Assembly (NCBI GenBank): GCA_012295275.1
Contig: CM022672.1
Coordinates: forward strand, 9,485,404 to 9,549,403
DNA from: Chrysomallon squamiferum
Taxonomy: Eukaryota > Mollusca > Gastropoda > Neomphalida > Peltospiridae
DNA: 64,000 nucleotides
Direction: 5' to 3'
Numbering within the stretch: the first letter of the stretch is position 1; each line of letters opens with the position of its first letter. The notes below the pieces were generated by a model. The model saw nothing but the letters and a program-made list of their open reading frames with translations, did not search any database and was not told where the DNA came from. Shown piece after piece: positions 52,060 to 63,799 of this stretch. The translations under genes and the position numbers were made by a program.

Positions 52060-53085
52060 CAAAACAGTCAGGGTTCAAATAAATTTTGTTATAAATATTA
52101 GATTTGTATGTAAATCTATATAATCTAAATATAGCAGAGATAATGCCTTTTTTTTTTTTTTTTTTTTATTTGTCAAATGAATATGCATACCAATTCCAAA
52201 TGTAAAAATAAAAAAAAACGTTTTGAAGAGATCTATAATAGTGTAAAAGATATCGTATTTCAAAGTTTTCAAAACTCAATTTTCTGTGTATCGGTATTTT
52301 GACGGTTTAAAAAAAATAAAAGTCGACATTAAATCACCAAAAGATAATTTCAAGAGATATCTGATTTGCATCATATATTCAATAAAGTGTTCTTCTGGTG
52401 AAGACTTTAATAGAGGCAGACTTACTGAGTTGAATGTTTTACGCCTTTCAGTTGATAGATGACTATCATTCCTGAGTAAGAGTTGTTGTTCGTGAATAGG
52501 TAATTTTTTTCTTCTTCTTTTTTAGTTGTCGTTCCTGAGGGGTTATTTTATTTTTTTTCAGGAATCTGGCACAGTGACGTCACTTCAAAGGGCTATTAAA
52601 TAATGAATATGTTATTTATAAAATACTAGGAAGAATGTGAAAGAAAATAGTTCTAAATGTTCCATTTAATCCATCTAATCAGCGTAATCGACTGTTTTCG
52701 TTTTTGACTTCTTGTTTTTTCTTCTAATATTCAGTTGCCATTTTTATCAATTTTGCTGTTTCGCTTTATTTTCGGATTTTCAATTGTCTTTTTAAGAACT
52801 TCCCCTAGCAAAATAAATTCATATTTAATATCATTCTGCTTTAAAACATATAGTAAATTAGCGTAACATTTTCTATTATTATTTTTGATTTTTATCATTT
52901 TAAAATTTATGTTCAATTTGTATTTGTTAATGATTCACTGGAATTCATAAGCCCACACTAGGTCATATTTCAGTGCTTTGCTTACAAAATAATAACTGAT
53001 AAGTGACTCTTCATACTGGATTTTCAGGAGGATGCACCAGTGTAATAAAAACAGAGAAGTATTATTTGAAAACACAGTATGTGCT
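49920..53085. other. Spacer without a recognised gene
   Basis: Mostly unique AT-rich DNA between the duplication and PSMD4. It holds a (TA)n run at 52008-52055, a T tract at 52147-52167, ACTA-type triplets at 50890-51060 and a repeat-poor stretch at 51170-51960. Confidence 0.5.
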
Positions 53086-53093
53086 TTAAAACA

Positions 53094-53353
53094 TTTATTC
53101 CTTCCTTTCGTAATGCATTCACAAATTCCATTTTTGCAAAACACGGTAACAATATTCTTATAGTTAGAATACTTCAACTGCTGAAAACACAACTACTTTA
53201 CTAATTCGTTTTAAATCTTTAAACTCGTGTTGAACTCTTTCCTCTTTTAAATACAGTCATCGATACAGAATTATTACATTTTATAAATGGACTTGAAAAC
53301 ATTTTGTGTATTAAACTTCAGAAAGCTTTGAGAAAATTCCTCTCAAATTTATT
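53094..53353 (-). terminator. PSMD4: Candidate PSMD4 poly(A) signals
   Basis: On the coding strand AATAAA occurs at 53353-53348 (about 33 bases after the stop) and again at 53099-53094, the latter followed by U-rich sequence. The distal one gives a more usual 3'UTR length (about 300 bases). Which is used cannot be told from sequence. Confidence 0.3.
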
Positions 53354-53385
53354 TTAATGATTCAATATTTTTAATGATAAAATTT

Positions 53386-53574
53386 TTATTTATTATTATC
53401 TTTGTCCTTTGTATCTTTCTTGCTGTCATCTTTTTTAGGAGTATCTTTCTGAGTGAGAGCACTGACAGCGTTCTGAATAGCTTCACTGTGTGGGTCGACA
53501 CCAGGCAAACTTTCCAAAACACTTTGTAGAAACTCCGGGTCGTTCACGACTGCCAAGAAATCCTCCATTTCTTC
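53386..53574 (-). CDS. PSMD4: PSMD4 coding exon 11 (C-terminus and stop)
   Basis: Encodes [20 protein letters not shown] then [20 protein letters not shown] and a [16 protein letters not shown] tail, with TAA at 53386-53388. The [16 protein letters not shown] block is diagnostic of PSMD4. Acceptor CTGTTCACAG. Confidence 0.93.
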   Translation of the reverse strand, partial: EEMEDFLAVVNDPEFLQSVLESLPGVDPHSEAIQNAVSALTQKDTPKKDDSKKDTKDKDNNK

Positions 53575-56500
53575 CTGTGAACAGAGAATGCTAACATATG
53601 TCACACAATAAAACAATACTGAAAAGGATAAAAGTAACTGGAACAGTAGCTTTACTTTTAAATGAAATAATATAATCCACTAAAAGCTAAAATTTACCAA
53701 CACTGAATTTTAAAAAATAAAATTGTGAATTACTAGATTTAAAAATAGTTCTGATTATACATTAATTATACCCAAAACTGTTATAAAACTAAAAATAATA
53801 CTACTAGAGTGAAATCAAGATCAAATTAAATGCAATAAAAAATGTATTGGTTTGATTTTAAATTAAATGTGGAAATGAGTGTTCGTGCACTGCTCTGTAA
53901 AAATAATTCTAAATCAAAAATGTTTAATAAACATCAGAAGTAAACCTGATATGAATTAAGAAACCTATGACAGCCATTTTAGAATTTGAACAAAAATTAC
54001 AGAAACAATTTTTTATTTTTTTTAAATTTATACCCAAATATATACTGTTAATAATTTTACCGGTTTTTTATCAGACTTTTCATCTTTGTCATCTTTCTCT
54101 TCATCAACTTCCATCGGTCCTGGAGTTACATCATCCTGACTTGACTCTGAAAATTAAAATATCCAAACCATGTAAAACCAAATTACAAAGAAAGCAAGAT
54201 GCATTGAAAAGACTTGCCCATACTGCTTATCACAACACATCAATTTCCTTGTACCTGATGTTTTATGAGGACATATTTATTATAATTATCTGCAATCACC
54301 AATTAAAACAAGTATTAGTACTTATTTTATTTATGTGTCACTGATAACTGACCTGGGTCCATAGACAGTCTCATTGCGTATGCTATCTGATCTTCTTCAG
54401 ACATGGAAGAAAAATCAGGAATTGGAGTTGGGTCAACAGAAGAATCCTCCGGCTGTACAGACTGTGCCATTGCTTGTTCAAGCAGAGCATCATCAACATT
54501 GCCAACTATAAAAAAAAATCATATATACATATAACATACATCAAATACTGTTATTTAATGAATACTACAGTTTTAGAATAATTAATTAAAGTAACATATA
54601 TTTTGATGAATGAATTCAATGAATGCTAGAACTGTCACAAAAAAGATAATGTGCTCTTCTAGAATCCAAGCCACAATTCATCGAGTAAATTTAAACAACT
54701 ATCCCAAAAAAATTATGAAAGTTATTATAACAAGATTTCATTGTAAATCCTTGAAAAGCTAGGGCTCGAGTGTTCCTGGATAATCAATTACCTTCACTGA
54801 CAACAAATAATATATGAATATTAAATAAATGAGCATAATATATTTCATTTTTGAGTAACAGGCTTATTTCGTGCCAAACTGATTTCTAAAAAATGTGCAA
54901 AGATGTGTATAATAAATGTTCACCTTCTTGAATAGGTGTGCTGATTTCCATTACTGACTGTGCTGTGTCGCGAGCGTCTTTCTCCTGTCGAGCACGCTGT
55001 TCTTCCATTGACACACGCAGAGCCTAAATAAAAACAACAATCTTTGTCTGAACTAAATCATTCTAGTTTTATACATTTAATAAATATATAGTTTAGAATT
55101 CAACAATACATGAGCCTAAATAAAAACAACAATCTTTGTCTGAACTAAATCATTCTAGTTTTATACATTTAACAAATATATAGTTTAGAATTCAACAATA
55201 CTCAGAGCCTAAATAAAGACAACAATCTTTGAACAAAATCATTCTACTTTTATATATTTTCTAAATTTAAAAGTTCAGAATTCAATAATACCCAGAGTCT
55301 AAATAAAGACAACAATCTTTACTGAGGAAAATCTTTACACATTTCCTGTACAGATTTAATTATTTTCTAGCTTACAGCTGGAAATCACACAGAGCCTAAA
55401 GGTAACCATCTCTGCTGAATCAAATCATTTTACTTTTTTATTGTATTTAATAAATTTATAATTAGGAATCTGACAATTCACAATGCCTAAAGATAACAAT
55501 CTTAATTGAACAAAATCCTTCCACTTTTCTGTTACACATTTAATAAATGCAGATGCTTAGATCTTGACAATAAGGCATTTTTCTTGGTTGTTTATAATGC
55601 CAAGGATTACTTTCAAACTCTTAGTAATGTTTTAGTAACGTTTATTTTTTTTTATATAAGATACTGTTATTTATTTCTGACCCATCTAATTCAAGGGAGA
55701 TGAGGACTAAGCATTTTATTTTTTTTAAGATACTGTTATTTATTTCTGACCCATCCAATTCAAGGGAGATAAATACTAAGCATTTTTTTTTTTTTTTAGT
55801 AAAATAAGCTGATACTGGGATAAAAATCTTAACACCAAGTTATTTATTGCATTATCAACTCTGCAGATAAATAATAACTGATGAGGCAAAATAAAACATA
55901 AACCATTCACAAGGCCATCTTTGTCTAAATTATAATTAAATAATGTAATGACAGTTATTATTAACAGCAAATTATTATGGACAGCCATTTTGAGGTGATT
56001 ACTAGTAATAAATTTCAAAAAAAAACCTAAAATGATTAACAATATAAATACAATTAGTCAAAGAGTTGGAAATGATTAATTATATATCTCAGAAAACTGC
56101 AAAATTGTATTAATGAATTTAAAAACAGTAAAAAAAAAAAAAAATACAAACATTCAAGTGTGTATGATAAATTCTCAAAATTGATAGGAATTCATTAACT
56201 TAGCAGAAAGCCATCATGAAAAAATTATTATAGTAATATAACATTTAAAAACAAAAAAAAATGTTTATAATCATTTATGTAATTAAACTTGGATAAGAAC
56301 CCACAATTAATTTTTAAGACAGGCAGAGAGGAAAGGACTGAGAGAGAGACAGAAATAGAAAATAAGCATATTAATAAAATTTTACCAAGGCTAGTTCAGG
56401 ATCTTCATTAGGATCCACCCCAAATTCAAATCCTACTGCACTCATTCCTGCTCCACCTCCATCCTCACCCACAATTACAGGAGAACTGAGTAGAGCATCA

Positions 56501-59500
56501 GATAACATGGGGCCAGGGGGAACAGTCACCAGGTGAGAACTAGGAAAATAAAAAAATATATATGTATATATATTTCTAAGTATCTACTATATCCAATTCA
56601 GAAATAAATTTATTTATTAAATATTCACATCTAACTTCAGTGTTGTTGTGTATATTCATTACACTACCACTTAATTTTAATAAGCAAAATGTTGGAAACC
56701 ATCAACTAGTGGTAGCTTACCTAGATCCATCTTTGCCATTGACTGTGTTTATGAATGCCGTCAGTTTGTCAGTATTAATAGTCTAAAAAATATAACAGTA
56801 TGTTAAAATATTTATGTACAGAACCTAATTAAGTAATAAAAAACTTTAAAAAAAGGAAAGACAAAATAAATAAAACATGTTTTTAAACCAGTTCCAAAAT
56901 TTCCTTATTTAGAATTTAAAAAAAAAAACAGAAGAAAAAAAAAAGATGATGAAGAAGAAAGATACAGAAGAAAGCAGAAACTGTAGAAATATTTTAATAA
57001 AAATACATTTATAATTGGGAAACTCAAACATAGATTAGAATACACTTGAAAGATTTGAATAAACATTCATATTTTTTGTCATCAGTTATTCAATCATATA
57101 CTCAAAATTAATAATGCTGACATTTGTTATTACTATTAATTAAAGAAATTATGAAATATATTTGTTACCTCTTCTCCAAAGTTGATTACATCCACAGATA
57201 CTTTCTCTTTCTTCAGTTTCTTGGCAACTTTTATTAGCTGGAAATGGACAATTAATTAAATGTTAATTAACAAGTACACTGTTTAACAACGTATTGCATA
57301 TTTTGGGGGGTTTTTTAAAGTGGCAAATATCAAATTCAAATCAGATATTTGGTACTGATATGACAGTTTATATTATATATATATTTAACAATCTAAGTTC
57401 TAAAAAAGTGTGATAGTGTCACATTTAACTCAGAGCAGTGGCTTGCTAGTAATGTTAAGAAATGTGACATACTTCTTTATCATCATCGTCCACTGGGCTC
57501 CCAACAAACACAACAATCTTCAGTTTGTGATTACGTCCTTGTCTGTGTTTAAGAGCCAACTGTAAAACAGTTTTAGACATTAAAGAATACAAATACTCAA
57601 AAACTTCAACAGTACTATATTTGTACAGATGTTTTACTTAGATATGTATCTTAAAAAAATAACAGTAAGATCAGTTAAAAGAAAGATGAAAATAAAAATG
57701 CTTTGATCCTCATATATATATGAAATTATTTACAGTTTTGATCTGTTAACTCAGCAGAAACTATATAAAAAAAAAAACAGGTAGTTAGTTCAACAACAAA
57801 ACAACATTTGAAATGAATCAAATGAAATGACAAAGGTATGACTTTTATTTACTGGAAGGAACAAAAAAGATTATCATTTGTAAAATATATGCATTGATTA
57901 ATTGTTATTAATTTGGAAATGCCATAATAGTGGTGAAATGTTTTTCTTAACTGAAGTCAAATTTTCTCTAAATCAAACCATAAAAAATGAGTTCATACTC
58001 ATAAATATTAAAACAATGAGGTTTGAAAATTCTTGGAATAAGGTGTTCTAAGATTACAAAAACAGAATACAAACTGAAATTAAATAAAAAAGATTTCATA
58101 CATCACTTTAAGTGTATGTCATTTAACTTTTTGAACTTTTTGAAAGTCTAAGGATAAAATATGTTCTAACTATATAAACTATATAGACTTACATGAGCTA
58201 CTCTAACAGCTGTAATAAAACTGATAACTCCTTTTGGCTGCACCTGATGCAGTCGAGCTAGAATGCGACCCACGTCCGTGGTCAAGGTAACAAGTACTTC
58301 AACACTGAAAAGGAAACAAAATGATTAGTTGCATTATTTACAGATGTCTATTATACATATTAATTCAATTCAAGAATTAATATATATATATATAATTCAA
58401 TAAATATTAGACTGTGTGTGTGCGTGGAACTGAAAGAGAAAATGCTCAAGTTATCATGATTATTATTATAAGAAAAAAAAAAGGATGTTTCATTTAATGT
58501 ACTGATGTCTGCCAAACTAAAAATAACATTTTAGTGATATTAACTATATGTTACTGAGAGAAATAAGTACACAACAAATATAAAATAAAGACTTAGTGTG
58601 TATTACTAAAAAATCATTAAAAAAATCATTTTATTGTTAACTTTATTCATTTAGAAATGATATACTTAGGATTACCAATAAAATAAAAAAATGTATTAAA
58701 AATGTATTAAATACTACACATCAGAACAAAATAGTTCTCAAATAACTATAATTGTTTGAAGTTTCTTAAACGAACACTGTTTTTAAGATCAAAACATGCA
58801 ATTAAACACTAAAGAAAAAATATTGAACAATAAATAAAATATTTTATGTAAATAACAAGTACTTTTATCAAAGTAAATATAGTTCCATTCCGAAAAAGCT
58901 ACATTTTTTATCAATTCCCCAAATTATAGAACTTCATCTACTCATCATGATCGTATCTTGCCACAACATATAATCATTTCAGGATAAATAAATAAATTAA
59001 TATATTATATTTTAAAGTTATGAAATTTTCTGAATACAAGATAATAAAAAAAATGTGTACACATAGAAACACAGCGTACACTTGATATAAAATAAAAACA
59101 ATACACGATACACAGAATGTACTGAATTTAGAGAAAACACACCTGGACATTTGCAGCAGGCCGACATTGTTTTCTGGGTTAGCTCTCGTCTTTGACAGAC
59201 AAACCAGGTTGACTGCATCCTGCTGAGCCTTGTAGTCTTGTCGGTACAAAGTCTCCATTGCGCATGAAATCACTGTTATCAACACTGAAACAACAAACAC
59301 TGACTGATTAATCTTAAGTTAATTAGTTGATCTCTACTCAAAATTGTTTTTCTAATTAAGTAATACTGTATTTATTTACTCACACATATAACTGTAGCAC
59401 GCTTACTCATCAGTTATGTTGTTAACATTTCATACTTCATCGTTTGAATGCATCTGTTAAATTTAACTTTTTCGTATTCAAATCATTCTTTTGATTATAT

Positions 59501-60041
59501 ATATTAAAGAATGCAGTGAGTTTGCAGTATTTTGTTGAAAGTAATACATTCTTATATGATAAATACAAAATATTTTGGTAAAAAGTGTAATTATATTTTA
59601 ATTTTAATTGTCAATGGGTTTGATCATCTAATGTGTACTGATAAACTGGACCATATCAGTTCACTTTCAAGTCTAATTGAAACACTGATAAAATTAATCT
59701 GTACTGAAACATAACATATGATTAAGTATATCAGGGCATGAAACAATGTAAGATTAAGGATAGTGAGAAAAGTAATTTCAAAAGATAGTTGTTTTTATTT
59801 AAGTTAAAGCAATCTTATGTTCGACAAAACTTGGGTTACTGCAAAGCAGCCAATGGTAAATCAATTTATAAACACAATCATTACTTAACTGTATAATTTT
59901 AACATAATATAAAAAAAAAGTAGTTTTGGTTCTAAAATTCACCAAAATACTGATGATTCAATGACTGTATTAAATAACAATAGTGTTATGACTTCTAGTG
60001 GTAAATAAGTAAAAGCCTTATTTGTATGAAAGGTTGTGTGC

Positions 60042-60102
<61 letters not shown>

Positions 60103-60947
60103 TTATATATAATATAAAAAAGAAAGAAAGAAGAAAGCTTTAATTCCACTGCTCATTAAACATTTTATTACCTATTTATTTCTAAGATATACAACAAGTA
60201 AACAGAGAGAAGCACAGTATTTTTGTTTATTTGACTGAAAATGGAGTACATACAAACAGGAACAAAAATCTAAAACTGAGGATGAAATAATATATCCATA
60301 TCGTTGGAAATTTGTATTGAACATCACCACATACACAAAATAAATAATAATTAAGTTTATTAACAGTAAGTTGAGTAACGTTTAAAAGGACATCAAAATT
60401 TATTAAACTATTATTTGTTGTTTAATTTCGGTTTACTACTAGAATTATTATGGTCTATGGTTACGCATTAATATTTTGTTTGTTTGTTTAAATTACTCTT
60501 CCTTTTCAAAAGGATCAGTGTTTACTTTAAAGTGTACTGTTATACCAGACAGTTCCAAATTATGGTACTTAGTAAACTGTAAAGTAGTATGGTTTCTGAA
60601 GCACACAATGACTGAACGAATTTATCTATTTGTCTTTCATAATAGAAGGTGTAAATTGACCTTTTCTTTGCTTTCAGTTAATATATCTGCTACAACATAG
60701 GTATGAAATACATTTCCGTCGTTACGTCAAGCAATTTCTAGAAAAATGCATCGTCATTAGTTGACAAACGTGATTTGAAGGCAAATATATCTTTTCATCT
60801 ATTTGTTTCGTTCTTCTACACCTTACTGTATTATTTTGGGATGTATATAAACACTAAATGTATCAGTTCGAGAACGAATAATATAGATAATTCGAAATAA
60901 ATAAAGAAAATCTATACAAACCAAACGATTGTACTTTCCAGCACCAT
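53386..60947 (-). CDS. PSMD4: 26S proteasome non-ATPase regulatory subunit 4 (Rpn10/S5a), 11 coding exons
   Basis: PSMD4 docks polyubiquitinated substrates on the 19S regulatory particle and stabilises the lid-base contact. Coding exons in transcript order: 60947-60922, 59284-59143, 58304-58193, 57559-57473, 57237-57169, 56782-56721, 56539-56386, 55023-54924, 54505-54353, 54146-54061, 53574-53386. All introns read GT-AG and the phases match at every junction except for one extra base in exon 2. The product is about 392 residues (human 377). A VWA domain covers about 5-190 (MVLEST start, [34 protein letters not shown]). UIM1 is near 211-230 ([15 protein letters not shown]) and UIM2 near 286-301 ([13 protein letters not shown]). 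The C-terminus has [17 protein letters not shown] followed by a Lys/Asp-rich tail. Identity is certain by conserved sequence; the frame break in exon 2 is described separately. Confidence 0.95.
54061..54146 (-). CDS. PSMD4: PSMD4 coding exon 10
   Basis: Encodes [20 protein letters not shown] then KDEKSDKKP, an alternating Lys/Asp/Glu stretch. Acceptor TAATTTTCAG, donor CCG|GTAAAA. The MEVDEE segment corresponds to the MDTSEP-type region of vertebrate S5a (inference). Confidence 0.88.
54353..54505 (-). CDS. PSMD4: PSMD4 coding exon 9 (UIM2)
   Basis: Encodes [17 protein letters not shown], an acidic linker, then [20 protein letters not shown] and SMDP. This is the second ubiquitin-interacting motif, the high-affinity one in animal S5a proteins. 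Acceptor TTTTTATAG, donor G|GTCAGT. Confidence 0.92.
54924..55023 (-). CDS. PSMD4: PSMD4 coding exon 8 (rest of UIM1)
   Basis: Encodes [19 protein letters not shown] followed by a less conserved linker. Acceptor TTTTTATTTAG, donor GAAG|GTGAAC. The acceptor of this exon is the end unit of a tandem repeat in the preceding intron. Confidence 0.92.
55018..55575 (-). repeat. Six-unit tandem repeat (90-97 bp) in PSMD4 intron 7, copying the exon-8 acceptor
   Basis: Units begin at the GCCTAAA-type motif at 55022, 55114, 55207, 55297 (GTCTAAA), 55394 and 55485. Neighbouring units share the acceptor, the string AACAACAATCTTTG and a TTAATAAATATATAG-like segment. The two units nearest exon 8 are almost identical; the distal ones have diverged. 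In transcript orientation each unit presents a TTTATTTAG|GCTC-like acceptor; the last one is the true acceptor of exon 8. Confidence 0.9.
55658..55795 (-). repeat. Tandem duplication, 69-bp unit, in PSMD4 intron 7
   Basis: Two head-to-tail copies, 55658-55726 and 55727-55795, share AAGATACTGTTATTTATTTC and CCAATTCAAGGGAGAT/CTAATTCAAGGGAGAT. They differ by a few substitutions and in the T-tract length. Confidence 0.85.
56386..56539 (-). CDS. PSMD4: PSMD4 coding exon 7 (end of VWA, first part of UIM1)
   Basis: Encodes [20 protein letters not shown], a Gly-rich linker (GEDGGGAG), then [15 protein letters not shown]. The phase-0 intron after DPELAL splits the first ubiquitin-interacting motif between exons 7 and 8. 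Acceptor TTTCCTAG, donor TTG|GTAAAA. Confidence 0.92.
56721..56782 (-). CDS. PSMD4: PSMD4 coding exon 6
   Basis: Encodes [20 protein letters not shown] near the end of the VWA domain. Acceptor TTTTTTAG, donor AG|GTAAGC; leaves two bases of a Ser codon. Confidence 0.92.
57169..57237 (-). CDS. PSMD4: PSMD4 coding exon 5
   Basis: Twenty-three codons: [20 protein letters not shown] then GEE, a strongly conserved Rpn10 block. Acceptor TTTCCAG, donor GAG|GTAACA, phase 0 at both ends. Confidence 0.93.
57473..57559 (-). CDS. PSMD4: PSMD4 coding exon 4
   Basis: Twenty-nine codons, [20 protein letters not shown] then SPVDDDDKE, the VWA strand that carries the FVGSP motif of the family. Acceptor TTTTACAG, donor GAA|GTATGT, phase 0 at both ends. 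Confidence 0.93.
58193..58304 (-). CDS. PSMD4: PSMD4 coding exon 3
   Basis: Encodes the central part of the VWA domain: [18 protein letters not shown], then [19 protein letters not shown]. Acceptor TTTTCAG, donor CAT|GTAAGT. Ends in phase 0. Confidence 0.93.
59143..59284 (-). CDS. PSMD4: PSMD4 coding exon 2, with a 1-base frame break
   Basis: Acceptor TTGTTTCAG and donor AG|GTGTGT flank 142 bases. The first part reads [19 protein letters not shown] in one frame. The second reads [20 protein letters not shown] in the next frame. These blocks are directly adjacent in PSMD4 proteins, so one G of the GG at 59228-59229 (coding strand) is extra. As written, the frame runs into TAA at 59179-59181 after about 43 residues. 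With 141 bases the exon phases agree on both sides. Confidence 0.93.
60046..60100. repeat. (TA)n microsatellite in PSMD4 intron 1
   Basis: About 27 uninterrupted TA units. Confidence 0.97.
60922..60947 (-). CDS. PSMD4: PSMD4 coding exon 1 (start codon)
   Basis: Reads MVLESTIV plus two bases of a Cys codon, then the donor G|GTTTGT. The conserved PSMD4 N-terminus MVLEST fixes the start; the context TCCAAAATGG is favourable for initiation. The following intron is about 1.6 kb and contains an (AT)n run. Confidence 0.92.
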
Positions 60948-61250
60948 TTTGGATTTGCTGTTCGTGAATTCCTTTATTTTTTCTGAGAGAACCCTGTTAA
61001 TTCTGATAATTTATCTTTATAGTGCTAAATAATAAATAATAACAAAAGCACTTTTTAATCAATGGTGTATTAACTGACAATTAAAAATATATTATTATTA
61101 TTTATAAAAGGTAAAAATTTAAAAAAGTGGAATTTAACCTCGCTCCAAACAAAATATGTTCATTCCTTGTTGGATGTAAAGTGTACTCCTTTATTTTTAT
61201 TTTTTTTTATTTATTTATTTACTGACAGTAGTAGTAGTAGTAGTAGCATT
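60948..61250 (-). promoter_or_regulatory. Presumed PSMD4 5'UTR and promoter region
   Basis: Sequence immediately upstream of the PSMD4 start. No TATA box at a convincing distance, as expected for a housekeeping gene. AT-rich, with a T/A tract near 61200 and a short (TAG)n run at 61228-61246. Placement only; no core element is resolved. Confidence 0.3.
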
Positions 61251-61814
61251 GGATAACACCTTTATGCATCGATCTGTGAGAAAATAAGGTAGATCTGCAG
61301 GCACATGTAAAATGATAATTTTGGCATACTCATGAACTAAATTGCTTTCAACTTCAAATCTCAAAATAATATAGAAATAATTAATATTTTAAAGAGTATA
61401 TGTACTGGTATTTACAAATAAGTCAAAAGCACTATATGCTTCAGTTTATTTCACACAAGCTACCAGTTTTATAATTTAATAAATTACTTTGATAATAACA
61501 CTAATAACAACGAGCTATAACAACAACAGCAGCAGCAACAATAACAACAATTATAATGATATTAATTATTATAGCCACAGCAACAGAAGTAACACAAGCA
61601 CTAGCACCAACCCCAGCAACAACATTAATAATAAAATCCAGCAACAAAACGTACAGATTAGATAATCTATGACTCGGTAGTATATCACGGTATGTAATGA
61701 CGTCAAAATGTCAGTCAACCAAGCAACTAATGTTAATTCAGCTGTCACGTTGTTATATTTCATTAATCTAACAATTAATTAGTGCCAGTCTTATTAGGTA
61801 ACTGTTTCAAACTG

Positions 61815-61944
61815 TTTCAAATTTCAACAAATAAATAAATAAATAAATAAATAAATAAACAAATAATAATAATAATAATAATAATAATATTTGACTTGCC
61901 ATGGGATTATATATATATATAAAATTAATTTATTAATATTATTA

Positions 61945-61975
<31 letters not shown>

Positions 61976-61985
61976 ATATTTTAAA
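61815..61985. repeat. (AAAT)n, (TAA)n and (AAAT)n arrays
   Basis: AAAT at about 61828-61862, TAA to 61888, AT run at 61911-61920, AAAT at 61946-61978. Confidence 0.93.
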
Positions 61986-63049
61986 AAATTATTCCTAGTA
62001 ATTATTAACTGCGATGGCCTTGGATTTTCAGAAATGTAGAGGTCTATCCTTGTGTTGGATGTAATTATTTTTTCACAACAAAACGAGTTTCATTGTTACA
62101 AAGCAGATTGTCAGTCGGTCAAGAACATGGAATAATAATAATGATATTATTATTATTATTATTTATTATTATTATTATAAAGAGAAAGAGAAATAATTCC
62201 TTGGCATGTCAAACGTGAGACCTGCAGTGTAATTACGTAGAGCGCCAAGAAACAACATGCTAATTCTAGTTAATATAGTTATGTCACACACTAAGTATTT
62301 TATATAATTATGTGGTAAGTCAAAACATCCTGGTTTATACCTGCATTTATGTATGTCTTTATAAATAATGTGATAATAATTCAGGCTTTTTCACACTGAC
62401 AATAATCGCCTCAAAACTGCATAAAATGTTTATGAGTGTAACGTTTGTGAAGGTGAAATGAGTTCTGTAATAACGTCGTCGGTCGGTAGAGAAAATAATA
62501 ATAATAATAATTATTATTATAGGTTCCTTCCGCGTATAAGAATATATTTCAATAAAATACAGACATTATTATTCAAATATCATGGCCGTAGCTATACTGA
62601 GGAAAATGAGACAAATGCCTCATACGGAAATACACAATTTTTTAATTTTTTTACTTTAATTTTTTACTTTTATTTTATTTAATTTTTTTTTTTTTTCATT
62701 TCTAATACATTTTATTTTTATTCATTTATTTAAATTTTGTTTTTAATATATCATTTTGATAATAAAAGATCCATTATTCTACTTATAACGTTTAAACGAG
62801 CCACTAACACGGAAAGGTAAATCTATTACATCGCATTTATTTTAATAATGTTCGCGCATAAATGGATGCAAATAAAACTACTTTTCTTACTACGGTAATT
62901 CTGTTACCATCTGTCGCCATCTGTATGCGTTTTACATGCATCAAACGTAACTCAGTCTATCTCTTTTATTATACTCTTTTTAATTTCAGAATGGAATTCA
63001 TGTGTCAGACAAAACCGTTCAAGGTCTCGTGCTTGATTTCCACTGTTTT

Positions 63050-63195
63050 ATTATTATTAGTAGTAGTAGTAGTAGTAGTAGTATGATTATTATTATTATT
63101 ATTATTATTATTACAGCTTCTACTGCCTATTACTACTACTACTAATACTACTGTTCCTGCTACAATTACTACTACTACTACAACAACAACTACTA
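63050..63195. repeat. (TAG)n, (TTA)n, (CTA)n, (CAA)n trinucleotide block
   Basis: Clean TAG at 63058-63083 and TTA at 63087-63113; then degenerate CTA/ACA units. Confidence 0.92.
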
Positions 63196-63799
63196 TTTCA
63201 GTTTATTTACTTTATATATTTTTTCTTTGTTTTTGTCTTTATGTTTATTACTTTGTTTTAATTTGTGTTTGTTGTTTGTCTGTCTGTTTGTTTTGCAATA
63301 CATATTATCCGGTGCATATGCCATATAAGCTAATGTCTTGTTTCTCTTTATTTATTTTGTATCTTTATTTCTTCATGCACTTTATATGGTTTTATAATAC
63401 AAATAATAATAACAGGAAATTAATATTATCCTAGTGATAAAGGGTATCTGATTTCATTCACAAACATGTTTACGTTGCCGATTCCCCAAAAGTTAATACA
63501 AGTTTTCCATTTTAGTTCATAACGTGGAGAAAACATTTTTGACAAATATCCAATTCCGTTTTTTTTAGTCGCTATTGGCTACCTAATATAATATATATGA
63601 AATAGAAATTACAGAAATAAGTCAAAATAGTTAAAAATAGCTAAAATAAATATATGTTGTTGTTGTTGTTATTTAAATAATAATAACAACAATAACAACA
63701 ACAACAACAATAGCAATGATTATGACGATAATGAATAAATGAATTAGAAAGAAAGAAACGAGGGAGGAAGGTAAGAAAATGTAAAGATTATAGCAGAGT

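Noticed and set aside
53967-54344. 125-codon + strand frame across PSMD4 exon 10
   Set aside because: It reads the antisense of a conserved PSMD4 exon and its intron; no independent support.
58974-59300. Separate 108-codon protein on the - strand
   Set aside because: It is PSMD4 exon 2 in the second frame, extended into flanking introns; splice sites define the real exon as 59143-59284.
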